This document shows, one piece after another, positions 22,397-30,549 of a stretch of DNA of 43,992 bases (within the stretch, counting starts at the first letter, position 1; every line of letters begins with the position of its first letter). Below the pieces are notes generated by a model. It was not told where the DNA came from, searched no databases, and saw only the letters and a program-made list of their open reading frames with translations. The DNA is from Prevotellamassilia sp. (lineage in GTDB: Bacteria > Bacteroidota > Bacteroidia > Bacteroidales > Bacteroidaceae): contig VSQE01000008.1 in NCBI GenBank assembly GCA_009775705.1, positions 1 through 43,992 of the forward strand, read 5' to 3'. Both the position numbers and the translations under genes were made by a program.

Positions 22397-24199
22397 ATGA
22401 ATACTCCTTCTTCCTTCCCCCTGTCGGAACGTCAGGCCCTGTTGCTGGTAGCCTTCCTGAGTGTTTTTCTGCTGTTTCCCTTTCTGGGCGACACGCTCTT
22501 CAATACGCGCGGCGAGCCGCGCGAGGCCGTTGTGGCCCTCTCCATGCTGCGCGACGGCAACTGGGTGCTTCCCGTCAACAACGGCATAGACATTGCCTAC
22601 AAGCCCCCTCTCTTTCACTGGTGCATCGCCGCGCTCTCCGCGCTTGCGGGCGGCGTGACGGAATATACCTCGCGCGCACCGTCGGCCATAGCCCTGACCG
22701 TCATGCTGCTCTCGGGCTTCCTGTTCTACGCCCGCCGCAGGGGAGTGGAGGCAGCTTTTGTGGCCGCTCTCGTCACCCTCACCTGTTTCGAGGTTCACCG
22801 GGCCGGCGTGAACTGCCGTGTGGACATGCTGCTGACGGCCTTCATGGTCATGGCCCTTTATGCCTTTTACCGTTGGACGGAAAGGGATCTGCGGGGCCTG
22901 CCCTGGCTGGCCGTGGGCTGTCTGGGCGGGGCGGCGTTGGTAAAGGGACCCGTAGGCGTGGTGCTGCCTTGCATGGTCTGCGGGGTGTATGTGCTGTTGC
23001 GCGGCGGGTCGCCGGTCCGTGCGTTTTGGAAGCTGTTCCTTACCGGTGTGCTGGGGCTGGTCCCCCTGTTGCTGTGGTACTGGGCCGCCTATCGGGAGCC
23101 GGCGGGCGGACAGCGCTTCTTAGAACTGATATACGAAGAGAACGTGTTGCGTTTCACGGGGCAGATGTCCTACGAGAGCCATGTCAATCCGTGGTACTAT
23201 AACGTCATGACACTGGTGACGGGCTTCCTGCCCTATTCGCTCCTGCTGCTCGCGGCGTTGCCCCTGCTGCCGGTGCGGCGGCTGCGGGGAGTGCGCCTTT
23301 CCGCTTTCGGGAAGGAAGGCTTCGGCCGGTTTGCGGTCCGTTTGCGGGGCATGGATCCCGTGCGGCTCTATACGCTGGTGTGCATCGTCGTGATGTTTGT
23401 CTTCTATTGCATTCCCAAGAGCAAGCGGAGCGTCTATCTGCTTCCCCTCTATCCCTTCATCGCCTACTACGTGGCCGAGTTCCTCCTTTACCTGAACCGT
23501 CGCCGTCCCGTCTTTCTGCGGGTGTGGGGCGGAGTGTTGGCCGTGCTGGCCGTGGCGTTGCCGGTGGCGCTTGTTGCCGTGAAGAACGAATGGGTGACGG
23601 CCGATATTTTCAGCGGCCGCCATGCCGCGGAGAACGCCGCCTTTCTGGTGGCACTGATTAGCGAGCCGATAGGCGTGGCACAGATACTGTATATGTTGCT
23701 GCCCGTGTGGTGTATCTTGCTGCTGGCGTATGGGCGTACGTTGCTTTACGGTTGCATCGGCATGGTGTGGAGCCTCTTTCTCTCGCTCGATGCCGTCTAC
23801 CAGCCTCCGGTGCTCAATGTGAAGTCCGACAAGTCTGTGGCAAGGTGTGTGGCGATGATCGTTCCCGACGGCCGCATCTATTCCTATCGCGTGGAGAACT
23901 ACGATGCCAACCGCCTGCATCCCTTCACCGTGAATTTCTATTTAGGCGACCGTGTGGTTCCGTTCGACAGTTTCAGGCCCGAAAGCGGAATGCTCCTTGC
24001 CGACCGTTACGCCCTGCCGTCATTCCTTGCTGCCTGGCCCGATTATGAGGCGGAAATGGTCTACGACAGCTACCACCGCAGCTGTGACGAGAAGTCCGTG
24101 CTTTGCCTGTTCCGTTTTTGGAAAAAAGGTGCGGCTGCCGAGACCGATTCCGAAGCGGAAGAATACAACCTTTTGTCGATTCACCGTAAGCGTCGATAA
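22397..24199 (+). CDS. ArnT/PMT-type polytopic glycosyltransferase (GT39/GT83 family)
   Basis: A 600-residue inner-membrane protein with about 10-12 hydrophobic segments. The first periplasmic loop has the conserved acidic/basic motif TRGEPREAV (residues 37-45), equivalent to the DE..R..E of ArnT/PMT enzymes, and later KPPLFHW. These enzymes take sugars from undecaprenyl phosphate and attach them to lipid A or other acceptors on the periplasmic side; ArnT adds aminoarabinose, others different sugars. The C-terminal ~130 residues (about 470-600) form a soluble periplasmic domain. Neighbouring LPS genes fit a lipid A/core modification role, but the sugar is unknown. Confidence 0.85.
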   Translation: MNTPSSFPLSERQALLLVAFLSVFLLFPFLGDTLFNTRGEPREAVVALSMLRDGNWVLPVNNGIDIAYKPPLFHWCIAALSALAGGVTEYTSRAPSAIALTVMLLSGFLFYARRRGVEAAFVAALVTLTCFEVHRAGVNCRVDMLLTAFMVMALYAFYRWTERDLRGLPWLAVGCLGGAALVKGPVGVVLPCMVCGVYVLLRGGSPVRAFWKLFLTGVLGLVPLLLWYWAAYREPAGGQRFLELIYEENVLRFTGQMSYESHVNPWYYNVMTLVTGFLPYSLLLLAALPLLPVRRLRGVRLSAFGKEGFGRFAVRLRGMDPVRLYTLVCIVVMFVFYCIPKSKRSVYLLPLYPFIAYYVAEFLLYLNRRRPVFLRVWGGVLAVLAVALPVALVAVKNEWVTADIFSGRHAAENAAFLVALISEPIGVAQILYMLLPVWCILLLAYGRTLLYGCIGMVWSLFLSLDAVYQPPVLNVKSDKSVARCVAMIVPDGRIYSYRVENYDANRLHPFTVNFYLGDRVVPFDSFRPESGMLLADRYALPSFLAAWPDYEAEMVYDSYHRSCDEKSVLCLFRFWKKGAAAETDSEAEEYNLLSIHRKRR

Positions 24200-24218
24200 G
24201 GAAAACGGACTTGTAGGA

Positions 24219-24250
24219 CCAAATGTTAGCGCAGGTTAATTAACATTTGG
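24219..24250. repeat. Inverted repeat upstream of an orphan promoter
   Basis: The arms CCAAATGTTA (24219-24228) and TAACATTTGG (24241-24250) are perfect 10-bp inverted repeats with a 12-base centre. The position upstream of the -7 box at 24270 would suit an operator or the -33 region. Confidence 0.7.
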
Positions 24251-24269
24251 ATTTCGTCCGCAGATACGG

Positions 24270-24328
24270 TATATTTGCACTACCAAAGTAGAAGAACCCT
24301 GAAAAGCCGCCCGTTAGGCGGCTTTTTT
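24270..24328 (+). ncRNA. Possible very short transcript: promoter directly followed by terminator
   Basis: A clean -7 box TATATTTG (24270-24277) is followed within about 30 bases by the terminator AGCCGCC-CGTTA-GGCGGCT with six T (24305-24328). A transcript starting near 24284 would be only ~45 bases. It might be a tiny regulatory RNA, an attenuator remnant or the scar of a deleted gene. No expression evidence is available. Confidence 0.4.
24305..24328 (+). terminator. Strong rho-independent terminator
   Basis: Perfect 7-bp GC-rich stem AGCCGCC/GGCGGCT, five-base loop, six T. Confidence 0.85.
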
Positions 24329-24340
24329 CGTCACTCAACG

Positions 24341-24421
24341 TGAAAAAAAGATAGGATCTTGTTGAAAAAAGGTCCTATCTTTTTTGAAAAACATACTATC
24401 TTGTGAAAAATAGGTCTGTTC
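24341..24421. repeat. Four imperfect ~19-22-bp repeats beginning TGAAAAA
   Basis: Units start at 24341, 24363, 24385 and 24404. The first two together form a long hairpin: AAAAAAGATAGGA pairs with TCCTATCTTTTTT over 13 bp. The cluster directly follows a terminator. Confidence 0.7.
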
Positions 24422-24622
24422 CCGTTCAATTTCCAAAAACTCTAAAAGTTAAACCTTTTGGAGATACGTTAAACTTTGTGTAGGGATTTTTTTCAAAAAA
24501 ATTCCGGAAATCAGTAATCGGCAGCGTGAACGCCCCCTCCGTTTCTTCTCTATATATTTATGAGGAGGATTCCGTACCTGCCTCTTCCGGTTTTTGGGCG
24601 GGATGATCCTGAAAATTGTTCC

Positions 24623-24658
24623 ATTCCGAAATTCTCGGAATGCCGCACCGTATATTTG
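24623..24658 (+). promoter_or_regulatory. Promoter with overlapping inverted repeat upstream of the P5-like gene
   Basis: The -7 box TATATTTG is at 24651-24658. The inverted repeat ATTCCGA/TCGGAAT (24623-24641) overlaps the expected -33 region and could bind a repressor or activator. The leader to the ATG at 24756 is about 90 bases. Confidence 0.6.
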
Positions 24659-24755
24659 CACTGTCGACACACACAGAACACAAGAGATGAATCTGCGCAC
24701 GGCGCCGTGCCTTTTTATTACACACACTATCCCTAAAAAAACAAACGTAACAACC

Positions 24756-25166
24756 ATGAAAACAGAGAATCTGGGCATCCGTAACTGCAATCCGCTGAAC
24801 ATCCGTCATTCCGCCGCCAACCGGTGGCTGGGGCTGCACCCTGCGCAGCCTCAGGTGAAAGGTTTCTGCCGTTTCGTCAGCATGGCTCACGGCTATCGGG
24901 CCGCAGTGGTGCTGATCAAAAATTACATACGCCGCGGCATCGACACTCCGGCGCAGATCATTGCCCGCTGGGCCCCGCCGTCGGAGAACCGCACGGAGCT
25001 GTACATAGCCTGTGTGTGCGGCCGCAGCCGCTTGGACCGCGACGGACGCATCAGTCCGGAGGGCGGGGGCATAGGGCGTCTTGTTGCCGCAATGACCCGG
25101 CAGGAGACGGGGCTGCACATCACGCCCGAAGGGGTGGACGAAATCCGCGCGAAGTTCGGAGTATGA
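24756..25166 (+). CDS. Phage structural protein P5-like (lysozyme-like) protein
   Basis: A 136-residue protein of the family often annotated as 'structural protein P5' in Bacteroidales. Characteristic segments: GIRNCNPLNIRHS, WLGLHP, GFCRFVSMAHGYRAAVVLI, YIRRGIDTPAQIIARWAPPSENRTELYI. The fold is thought to be lysozyme-like and the relatives are phage-derived, acting on peptidoglycan. No signal peptide is seen. The start at 24756 follows a CAACC leader; longer in-frame starts upstream (24594) precede the promoter. A DUF4248 gene follows, a pairing I recall from other Bacteroidales genomes next to amidase-type genes. No other phage genes are present, so this is probably a domesticated fragment. 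Confidence 0.78.
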   Translation: MKTENLGIRNCNPLNIRHSAANRWLGLHPAQPQVKGFCRFVSMAHGYRAAVVLIKNYIRRGIDTPAQIIARWAPPSENRTELYIACVCGRSRLDRDGRISPEGGGIGRLVAAMTRQETGLHITPEGVDEIRAKFGV

Positions 25167-25251
25167 GGATTGGGAAATCCTTGAGGAAATTTTTTTTGGA
25201 AAAAGAGAAAGAATGGTGGTGTACCTATTATTATTAAAGACAGAACAAGAC

Positions 25252-25482
25252 ATGAAACAGCAAGAGACGATGAAGAGACTGCCGCGCGGATGGATGAGCC
25301 GGCGCGGACTGGCACTGGAATACTTTCCCCAGACGGACGGCCCGTGTGCCGTGGCCCGCCTGAAACGGTGGGTGAAGGGCGACCCGGAGATGATGGACGA
25401 ACTGCGCCGTGCGGGCTACCGTCCGCGCCAACGCTATTTCCCGCCCCGCACGGTAAGCGTGTTCCGTCGCTTCATGGGGTGA
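25252..25482 (+). CDS. DUF4248 small protein
   Basis: A 76-residue basic protein of the Bacteroidales DUF4248 family: MSRRGLALEYFP near the start, ARLKRWVKGDPEMMDELRRAGYRPRQRYFPPRTVSVFRRFMG at the end. The family looks like a small helix-turn-helix protein, but its role is unknown. The ATG at 25252 is preferred to 25213, whose translation would add an unrelated hydrophobic stretch; a start at 25270 is also possible. It is 85 bases downstream of the P5-like gene and probably co-transcribed with it. Confidence 0.72.
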   Translation: MKQQETMKRLPRGWMSRRGLALEYFPQTDGPCAVARLKRWVKGDPEMMDELRRAGYRPRQRYFPPRTVSVFRRFMG

Positions 25483-25497
25483 GCGTGCCACGGCATT

Positions 25498-25543
25498 TTC
25501 CGCCGCCGGAGTCATTTTCCGGTGGCGGAAAGTGACGCTTTTT
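25498..25543 (+). terminator. Terminator-like hairpin after the DUF4248 gene
   Basis: The 12-bp stem TTCCGCCGCCGG/CCGGTGGCGGAA contains one G-T pair; TTTTT follows after 8 bases, so it is not a textbook terminator. Confidence 0.65.
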
Positions 25544-25618
25544 GAAGGGTGCTCCCTGGCATGGTGTCTGTGCAGATGATTCTGCCGGTGTGTTCTCCAC
25601 TGTATCAGAATAATTTAG

Positions 25619-25626
25619 TACTTTTG
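25619..25626 (+). promoter_or_regulatory. -7 box for the YhcG-type gene
   Basis: TACTTTTG matches TAnnTTTG, 77 bases before the ATG at 25703, in a locally AT-rich leader. Confidence 0.6.
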
Positions 25627-25702
25627 CATTTAGGTATCATTATTCCCAATTATAAAAATCGTGTTCTGATACGCGTTCACTCCTAAACCTTGCATAACCT
25701 TT

Positions 25703-26755
25703 ATGGATAGTGTTCAGAAACTTTCATCGTTTGTCAACGACATCCGGTCTATCATGTCAGAGGCGCGTGCCGAAAGCGCCGATGCCATCAACCTGGCTAT
25801 GATCAAGGCATATTGGCGTATCGGCAAACGCATTGTCGAAGAAGACCAGGGCGGAAGTCTGCGTGCCGAATATGGCGATAGGACATTATGTAGGATGTCG
25901 CAGGAACTGACCAAAACTTTCGGTAAAGGATATACGGAGCGAAACCTCCGTAATTACAGACAGTTCTTTATCCTTTTTCCTGATGAAAAGATTTGGCACA
26001 CATGTGTACCAAATCTCACTTGGTCGCATATCAGAACTTTGCTCCGTGTTGATAATCCGGAAGCTCGCCATTGGTATATGACGGAAGCGGCGGAACAAAT
26101 GTGGTCGGTCCGGACACTTGACCGCAACATATCCACGCAATATTACTTTCGTCTGCTCTCATCCCACTCCAAAGATAAAGTAGAGGCGGAGATGAAAGAA
26201 AAGACTTCCGGTGTCTCGTTCTCCCGTTTTACTCCGGCACAGTTCATCAAGTCGCCGGTCGTTACTGAATTTCTGGGTATAGACAAGAATACCGATTTTA
26301 CCGAATCCGACCTTGAAAAGGCGCTCATAACCCATTTGCAGCACTTTCTGTTGGAACTTGGCAAGGGTTATGCTTTCGTGGAACGTCAGCAGCATATCGT
26401 TACCGACACAGACGATTACTATATAGACCTTGTGTTTTACAATTACCTGATGCGCTGCTTCGTGCTTATTGACTTGAAGACTACCCGACTGACACATCAA
26501 GATGTGGGTCAGATGGACATGTATGTACGTATGTACGATGATTTGAAGCGCAACGAGGGCGACAATCCTACTATCGGCATACTTCTTTGCGCGGAGACGA
26601 GCAAGGACATTGCCCGCTACTCCGTGCTCAATGGCAGTTCCCAACTGTTTGCTTCAAAATATCTGACCTGTCTTCCTTCCGAGGATGAATTGTTGCAAGA
26701 GATAGATCGCCAAAAGGAATTTTATCTATTGCAGAAGAAAGAAGGTAACGACTGA
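25703..26755 (+). CDS. YhcG/DUF1016-family PD-(D/E)XK nuclease-like protein
   Basis: A 350-residue protein of the YhcG family. The N-terminal DUF1016 domain (about 8-160) has AYWRIGKRIVEED, GYTERNLRNYRQFF and LTWSHIRTLLRV; the C-terminal PD-(D/E)XK domain has YYIDLVFYN (Asp242) and VLIDLKT (Asp257, Lys259), followed by QMDMYVRMYDDL and a helix. The active-site triad is intact. Family members are scattered in bacteria, often near restriction systems or mobile DNA, and have been proposed to act on DNA. The gene is AT-richer than its neighbours and has its own promoter, so recent transfer is likely. It is a single gene with no restriction partner here. Confidence 0.88.
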   Translation: MDSVQKLSSFVNDIRSIMSEARAESADAINLAMIKAYWRIGKRIVEEDQGGSLRAEYGDRTLCRMSQELTKTFGKGYTERNLRNYRQFFILFPDEKIWHTCVPNLTWSHIRTLLRVDNPEARHWYMTEAAEQMWSVRTLDRNISTQYYFRLLSSHSKDKVEAEMKEKTSGVSFSRFTPAQFIKSPVVTEFLGIDKNTDFTESDLEKALITHLQHFLLELGKGYAFVERQQHIVTDTDDYYIDLVFYNYLMRCFVLIDLKTTRLTHQDVGQMDMYVRMYDDLKRNEGDNPTIGILLCAETSKDIARYSVLNGSSQLFASKYLTCLPSEDELLQEIDRQKEFYLLQKKEGND

Positions 26756-26820
26756 CGGACATCATTGTATTTCGGGAAGCGCACATCGGTTCCCCGTTTT
26801 GCCATCCGCGGAAAAAATTG

Positions 26821-26828
26821 TACTTTTG
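26821..26828 (+). promoter_or_regulatory. -7 box for the rhomboid gene
   Basis: TACTTTTG, 50 bases upstream of the ATG at 26878. It shows that the longer in-frame start at 26818 is upstream of the transcript. Confidence 0.65.
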
Positions 26829-26877
26829 CCCTCATGCAGGTTTCCTGCTTACTGTTACAAACCAAAAGCATTCCGAT

Positions 26878-27831
26878 ATGTTCAGAGATACTCCCCCCAT
26901 CACCAAGAATCTTATTATCATCAACGTGCTGGTCTATATGGCCCAACTCGTCTTTGAGCAACGCGGCACGGACCTGGCCTCGCTGGTCGGCCTGCACTAT
27001 GTTCTGGCCGAGGACTTTCATGTGTTCCAGTTCATTACGTACATGTTCCTGCACGGCAGCTTCACCCATTTGTTTTTCAATATGTTCTCGCTCTGGATGT
27101 TCGGGCGCATCATTGAGCGTACAATGGGGCCGCGGCGCTTCCTGCTCTATTATTTCGTGTGCGGCGTGGGCGCGGGCCTGTGTCAGGAACTGTGGCAGAC
27201 GGGCGAGTACTTCATGGAGGGACTGGCCGACTACCAGTGGGTGAATATCGGCGGAGCGCTGCTGCCTGTGGGCGAGTACCTCAACTACTGGACAACGATA
27301 GGGGCTTCGGGATCCTGCTACGGCATTCTGCTGGCCTTCGGCATGACCTTCCCCGAGGAGCGGCTGATGCTCCTTATCCCGCCCATTCCCGTCAAGGCCA
27401 AGTATTTCGTGGTGGGCTATGCCGCCATCGAACTGTTCGCGGCGTTCGGCTCGGACAGCAACATCGCCCATTTCGCCCATCTGGGCGGCATGCTTTTCGG
27501 CCTGCTGCTCATCTTGTGGTGGCGGCGGAAGGACCGGAACCCCGGCAGCGGTTTCGGCGGATGGGACACCTGGCAGCCCCGGCGCCGCCGTTCCATGTGG
27601 ACAGACCTGAAGGACCGCTTGCTGCGGCTGTCGCCGCGCCGGCCCCGAATGGAGGTGAAAAAAGGCGGGGGCACGGCCTTCAAGGACCGCGGGGACGACT
27701 ATGACTTCAACCTCCGCCGCCGCGAGCACGAGGAACGCATAGACCGGATTCTGGACAAGATAAAGCGTTCGGGATATGACAGCCTGAGCGAGTCGGAGAA
27801 GCAGGAACTCTTCCAGAACAGCCGGAAATGA
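26878..27831 (+). CDS. Rhomboid-family intramembrane serine protease
   Basis: A 317-residue inner-membrane protein with about six membrane segments in the first 220 residues. The catalytic serine is in GASGSCYG (Ser144) and the catalytic histidine in AHLGG (His201). The usual rhomboid WR-type loop is represented by MFSLWMFGRIIERTMGPRRF. A ~100-residue cytoplasmic tail follows, rich in Arg and Gly, ending with a charged helix (RIDRILDKIKRSGYDSLSESEKQELF) that is common in Bacteroidetes rhomboids. It overlaps the next gene by ATGA (27828-27831), so the two are translationally coupled. Substrates are unknown. Confidence 0.92.
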   Translation: MFRDTPPITKNLIIINVLVYMAQLVFEQRGTDLASLVGLHYVLAEDFHVFQFITYMFLHGSFTHLFFNMFSLWMFGRIIERTMGPRRFLLYYFVCGVGAGLCQELWQTGEYFMEGLADYQWVNIGGALLPVGEYLNYWTTIGASGSCYGILLAFGMTFPEERLMLLIPPIPVKAKYFVVGYAAIELFAAFGSDSNIAHFAHLGGMLFGLLLILWWRRKDRNPGSGFGGWDTWQPRRRRSMWTDLKDRLLRLSPRRPRMEVKKGGGTAFKDRGDDYDFNLRRREHEERIDRILDKIKRSGYDSLSESEKQELFQNSRK

Positions 27832-28928
27832 AAACGGGGACGAGGAAAAAGAGCGCTTCTTTTCTTTCGCGCTTCATTGCCGGAGCGTCATGGATTTCCG
27901 TGTTGCTGCTGTGGGGATGTGCCGCGAGCGTCTATGTAAGTCCGGAGTGGTTCCGGTTTGTCGGGGTCATAGGGCTGGGCTTTCCCTTTTTTCTGGGCGG
28001 AACGCTTTTCATGCTGGCGGTGAGCCTGTTGTTTGCGCCGCGCCGTGCCTGGATTCCCCTGCTGGGGCTGGCGGGCTGCTGTTGCTCGATACGGACGTAC
28101 TGCCCGTTCAATCTGACCTCGCCGCCGCCGAAAGGATGCCTGAAGATACTGACGTACAACACACTCAACTTCGGCGGGCTGGAGAATGACGAGAAGGGTC
28201 GTAACCGGGTGGCCCTGTACATGGGCAGCACCCGGTCCGACATCATCTGCTTTCAGGAAGGTTCCACCTATAAGAACAGTCTGTATGAGGACATGTGCCG
28301 TCTGGCCGGTGCCACGTACATGGACACGGTCAATCTGAAAAACAACATTCTGGGCTGTTATTCCCGTTACCCGATCGTGGGCAGGGAGGTGATTTGCAGC
28401 AATGCGGGCAACGGCAGTGTGGTGTTCCGCATCCTGCTGGGGCGGGGCGACACGCTGCGGATGGTGAACTGCCATCTCGCTTCCATGCAACTCACCGTGG
28501 ACGACCGGGCCATGTATCACGAAATGGTGCTCAAACCCGAAGAGGCCGATGTGGGCCGGGAGTCGCGTCTGCTCGTCTCCAAGATTGCCGCGGCCGCAGC
28601 CCGCAGGGCGGGACAGGCCGACAGCGTGGCCGAGTGGCTGTCGCGGCACAAAGGGGAGAACATCGTTGTCTGCGGTGACTTCAACGACAGCCCCATCTCC
28701 TATACCCGTCGTCGCATTGCCGAGGGGCTGACAGACGCCTACGTGGCTACGGCCAACGGCATAGGGCGTTCCTTTAACCGAGATGCCATCTATGTGCGCA
28801 TCGACAATATTCTGGTAAGCGACCACTGGAAACCGTATTCCTGCCGGCTGGACCGCTCCGTCCTCCTTTCGGACCACTATCCCATGTCCTGCTATCTGAA
28901 ACGGCAGAAAGACGCGAAAGTCAGGTGA
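27828..28928 (+). CDS. Endonuclease/exonuclease/phosphatase-family membrane protein
   Basis: A 366-residue protein with three hydrophobic segments at the N-terminus (about 18-38, 42-65, 68-90) and an EEP catalytic domain outside or inside the membrane. EEP motifs: KILTYNTLNFGG, IICFQEG (metal-binding Glu), CGDFNDSP and the terminal SDHYPM. Such membrane-bound members may be phosphodiesterases or nucleases; the substrate is not known. It is coupled to the rhomboid gene, a gene order I recall as conserved in Bacteroides. A hairpin follows at 28942-28965. Confidence 0.87.
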   Translation: MKTGTRKKSASFLSRFIAGASWISVLLLWGCAASVYVSPEWFRFVGVIGLGFPFFLGGTLFMLAVSLLFAPRRAWIPLLGLAGCCCSIRTYCPFNLTSPPPKGCLKILTYNTLNFGGLENDEKGRNRVALYMGSTRSDIICFQEGSTYKNSLYEDMCRLAGATYMDTVNLKNNILGCYSRYPIVGREVICSNAGNGSVVFRILLGRGDTLRMVNCHLASMQLTVDDRAMYHEMVLKPEEADVGRESRLLVSKIAAAAARRAGQADSVAEWLSRHKGENIVVCGDFNDSPISYTRRRIAEGLTDAYVATANGIGRSFNRDAIYVRIDNILVSDHWKPYSCRLDRSVLLSDHYPMSCYLKRQKDAKVR

Positions 28929-28941
28929 GCGGCGGAAATTC

Positions 28942-28965
28942 CGGAGGGCGTAGTTGTTCCCTCCG
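28942..28965 (+). terminator. Hairpin after the EEP gene, terminator-like
   Basis: The 7-bp stem CGGAGGG/CCCTCCG has a 10-base loop and is followed by ATAATTTTA, a weak U-tract. It immediately precedes the gltX promoter. Confidence 0.55.
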
Positions 28966-28976
28966 ATAATTTTACT

Positions 28977-28984
28977 TATTTTTG
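28977..28984 (+). promoter_or_regulatory. -7 box for gltX
   Basis: TATTTTTG, 26 bases before the ATG at 29011. It lies downstream of the alternative in-frame start at 28954, which it rules out. Confidence 0.7.
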
Positions 28985-29010
28985 CGAACTGTAATAAAAA
29001 TGAAACTATA

Positions 29011-30525
29011 ATGGCTGAAAGAAAAGTCAGGGTGCGCTTTGCGCCCAGTCCCACCGGCCCTCTGCATATCGGCGGTGTGCGCACGGCACTTTACAATTAT
29101 CTCTTTGCCCGCCAGCATGGCGGCGACATGGTGTTCCGTATCGAGGATACGGATTCGAACCGTTTCGTTCCCGGTGCCGAGGAATACATCATCGAGGCTT
29201 TCCGTTGGTTAGGAATCGGCTTCGACGAAGGAGTGAGCTTCGGAGGCGACAAGGGACCTTACCGTCAGAGCGAGCGGCGGGACATCTATAAGAAATACGT
29301 TGACCGCCTTCTGAACGAAGGCAAGGCTTATATAGCATTCGACTCCCCCGAAGAGCTGAACGCCAAGCGGGAGGCTACGGCCAATTTCCAGTATGATGCC
29401 CGCACACGCGGCGAGATGCGCAATTCGCTGACACTGCCCGCCGGTGAGGTGGAGGCCCTCATGGCCGCCGGCCACCAGTATGTGGTGCGTTTCAAGGTGG
29501 AGTCGGGCGAGGAAATCCATGTGGACGACATCATCCGCGGCGATGTGGTGATCAACTCTTCCATTCTGGACGACAAGGTGCTTTACAAGAGCGCGGATCA
29601 GTTGCCCACCTATCATCTGGCCAATATCGTGGACGACCATCTGATGGAAATCAGCCATGTCATCCGCGGCGAGGAATGGCTGCCCTCGGCTCCGCTCCAT
29701 GTGCTGCTCTACCGCGCCTTCGGCTGGGAAGACACCATGCCGTGCTTTGCCCACCTGCCGTTGCTGCTCAAGCCCGACGGAAAGGGCAAACTCTCGAAAC
29801 GCGACGGCGACCGTCTCGGCTTCCCCGTGTTCCCGTTGGAATGGCACGACCCCAAGACCGGCGATGTCAGCTCCGGATACCGCGAGAGCGGCTATCTGCC
29901 CGAAGCCGTCATCAACTTCCTGGCACTGTTGGGTTGGAATCCCGGTACCGACAAGGAACTGCTTTCCATGCAGGAACTCATAGAACAGTTCGACCTGACG
30001 AAATGCTCCAAGAGCGGCGCCCGTTTCGACTATGTGAAAGGACAGTGGTTCAACCGCGAGTATATCCTGGCCCGCGACAACGCGGAACTGGCTCCCGCCT
30101 TTCTTGAAATACTGGAAAGAAACGGCATCGAAACCTCTCCCGAACGAGCCGCTGCCGTGGTGGGCATGATGAAGATGAAGAAGATCAGCTTTATCCACGA
30201 ACTGTGGCCTCTGTGCGACTTCTTCTTTACGGCTCCCCGGTATGACCGGGAAGACAAGTTCACCCGGAAGAACTGGAAAGAAGGCAGCGCAGCCGAGATG
30301 CAGGAACTCATGACCTTGCTTGAGGGACTTGACGACTTCGGAGTGGAAAGCCAGAAAGCTGCGGTGGACCGCTGGGCCGAAGAGAACGGAAAGAAACCCT
30401 GGAATCCCTGGCGCGTGGCGCTGGTGGGAACCGGTAAAGGACCGGATATGTACGAGCTGGCGGCCTTCCTCGGAAAAGAGGAGACGCTGTGCCGGATGCG
30501 CCGGGCCGTTGCCGAGCTGGGATAA
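29011..30525 (+). CDS. gltX: Glutamate--tRNA ligase
   Basis: A 504-residue class I aminoacyl-tRNA synthetase that attaches glutamate to tRNA-Glu. The HIGH-type motif is PTGPLHIGG (residues 14-22) and the KMSKS-type motif is KLSKRDG (from Lys260). Length and order match bacterial GltX, with the anticodon-binding helical domain in the last ~150 residues. The ATG at 29011 begins MAERKVRVRFAPSPTG, the usual start. It is followed 24 bases on by waaA, with no promoter between, suggesting co-transcription. Confidence 0.97.
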   Translation: MAERKVRVRFAPSPTGPLHIGGVRTALYNYLFARQHGGDMVFRIEDTDSNRFVPGAEEYIIEAFRWLGIGFDEGVSFGGDKGPYRQSERRDIYKKYVDRLLNEGKAYIAFDSPEELNAKREATANFQYDARTRGEMRNSLTLPAGEVEALMAAGHQYVVRFKVESGEEIHVDDIIRGDVVINSSILDDKVLYKSADQLPTYHLANIVDDHLMEISHVIRGEEWLPSAPLHVLLYRAFGWEDTMPCFAHLPLLLKPDGKGKLSKRDGDRLGFPVFPLEWHDPKTGDVSSGYRESGYLPEAVINFLALLGWNPGTDKELLSMQELIEQFDLTKCSKSGARFDYVKGQWFNREYILARDNAELAPAFLEILERNGIETSPERAAAVVGMMKMKKISFIHELWPLCDFFFTAPRYDREDKFTRKNWKEGSAAEMQELMTLLEGLDDFGVESQKAAVDRWAEENGKKPWNPWRVALVGTGKGPDMYELAAFLGKEETLCRMRRAVAELG

Positions 30526-30549
30526 CCTTCTAAAAAAGATACGAGAACC

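Larger units (their letters stand above)
24200..24755. other. 556-bp non-coding gap rich in inverted repeats
   Basis: No credible protein gene. It holds an inverted repeat (24219-24250), an orphan promoter at 24270, a strong terminator at 24305-24328, four ~22-bp repeats (24341-24421), an inverted repeat at 24623-24641 and a promoter at 24651-24658 for the next gene. The DNA is markedly AT-rich in the middle. Confidence 0.7.

Noticed and set aside
24656..24755. Upstream extension of the P5-like protein from 24594
   Set aside because: The extension starts upstream of the promoter at 24651, and its translation has no family similarity.
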